Source: Acidobacterium sp. (GTDB lineage: Bacteria; Acidobacteriota; Terriglobia; Terriglobales; Acidobacteriaceae). Taken from it: 5,930 nt of DNA. A program made the translations under genes and the position numbers. The stretch lies in contig PMAM01000323.1 in the NCBI GenBank assembly GCA_003152595.1, positions 1 to 5,930 on the forward strand, given 5' to 3'. The notes below the pieces were generated by a model that was not told where the DNA came from, searched no databases, and saw only the letters and a list, made by a program, of their open reading frames with translations. This document shows, piece after piece, positions 5,536-5,930 of the stretch (position 1 is its first letter; every line of letters starts with the position of its first letter).

Positions 5536-5930
5536 ATGAAAAGATTTGTAGTCATATTGTGTGGGTTGGCTATGGCTGTCCCGGCTCTTGCCCAGGACAA
5601 GACAAAGCTGGATACGCGGCTCGACGCGGCGCGGGATGTTCTGAACGAGATCATGGCGACCCCGGATAAGTCGATTCCCGATTCGATTGTCAAGGATGCG
5701 ACCTGCGTGGGTGTTGTTCCCGGCATGGTCAAGGGCGCCTTTATCTTTGGCGCCGAATACGGGCAGGGGGTCGTGACCTGCCACACCGCGCACGGATGGA
5801 GCGCTCCCGTGTTCATCCGGATGGCAGGTGGCTCCTGGGGCTTCCAGATTGGCGGACAGGGTACCGATCTCGTACTGGTGGCTGTCAATCAGAAGGGCTT
5901 TCAGGACCTGCTGCATAGCCAGTTCAAGAT
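5536..5930 (+). CDS. Secreted lipid-binding SYLF (Ysc84/DUF500) domain protein, 3' truncated by window
   Basis: The first 131 codons of a SYLF-domain protein; the frame is open at the right edge. A signal peptide is clear: K-R, a hydrophobic stretch VVILCGLAMAVP, then A17-L-A19 before Q20, so cleavage after A19 and export to the periplasm are expected. A helical segment (about 22-43, LDTRLDAARDVLNEIMATP) leads into the domain: C57-V-G-V-V-P-G-M-V-K, G-A-F-I-F-G-A-E-Y-G-Q-G-V-V-T-C82, G-W-S-A-P-V-F-I-R, G-G-S-W-G-F-Q-I-G-G-Q-G-T-D-L-V-L-V. SYLF proteins bind phospholipids; bacterial roles are poorly defined. C57 and C82 could form a disulphide in the periplasm. ATG 5536 is supported by GGAG (5521-5524, spacing 11) and by the signal peptide starting at it. 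The gene lies beyond the terminator, so it is probably a separate unit and not a cluster enzyme. Confidence 0.87.
   Translation, partial: MKRFVVILCGLAMAVPALAQDKTKLDTRLDAARDVLNEIMATPDKSIPDSIVKDATCVGVVPGMVKGAFIFGAEYGQGVVTCHTAHGWSAPVFIRMAGGSWGFQIGGQGTDLVLVAVNQKGFQDLLHSQFK

Noticed and set aside
1..5930. CRISPR array, tRNA or rRNA genes, insertion sequences, phage or toxin-antitoxin genes
   Set aside because: I looked for regularly spaced repeats, cloverleaf-like segments, transposase motifs and terminal inverted repeats and saw none. The only long repeat is the GT9 relic, whose ~60% identity and codon pattern fit gene paralogy, not a mobile element.

Overview
The window is part of a surface-polysaccharide (O-antigen, capsule or exopolysaccharide) biosynthesis locus. 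Every gene I can support is on the + strand. The base composition is moderately GC-rich, and the gene types (heptosyltransferase-like GT9, Wzx-type flippase) suit a Gram-negative, diderm bacterium. The last gene encodes a secreted SYLF-domain protein with a paired-cysteine arrangement that I associate with Acidobacteriota. That lineage guess is low confidence, and no rRNA or marker gene is present to test it.

Layout: (1) a GT9 glycosyltransferase whose reading frame is still open at the left edge, so its true start is probably outside the window; (2) a 308-bp gap with one weak small-ORF candidate; (3) a 483-residue polytopic Wzx/MOP-superfamily flippase; (4) an 86-bp gap, then a 223-residue class I SAM-dependent methyltransferase; (5) a 380-bp gap that holds a decayed copy of the N-terminus of a GT9 gene, homologous to the first ~96 bases of the window; (6) a 345-residue GT2 (GT-A fold) glycosyltransferase; (7) a 426-bp gap with a convincing Rho-independent terminator; (8) the first 131 codons of a secreted SYLF-domain protein, cut by the right edge.

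How the genes fit together: GT9 and GT2 would add sugars to a lipid-linked repeat unit on the cytoplasmic face of the inner membrane. The methyltransferase could decorate or cap that glycan, and the flippase would move the unit to the periplasm. No polymerase, chain-length regulator or initiating transferase is visible, so only a slice of the cluster is seen. The terminator appears to close the cluster, with the SYLF gene as a separate unit beyond it.

I found no clearly new system. The best observations are the GT9 relic, whose differences from the intact gene fall mainly on third codon positions in its conserved core, and the apparent loss in the intact GT9 of an N-terminal Asp that is catalytic in the heptosyltransferase WaaC.
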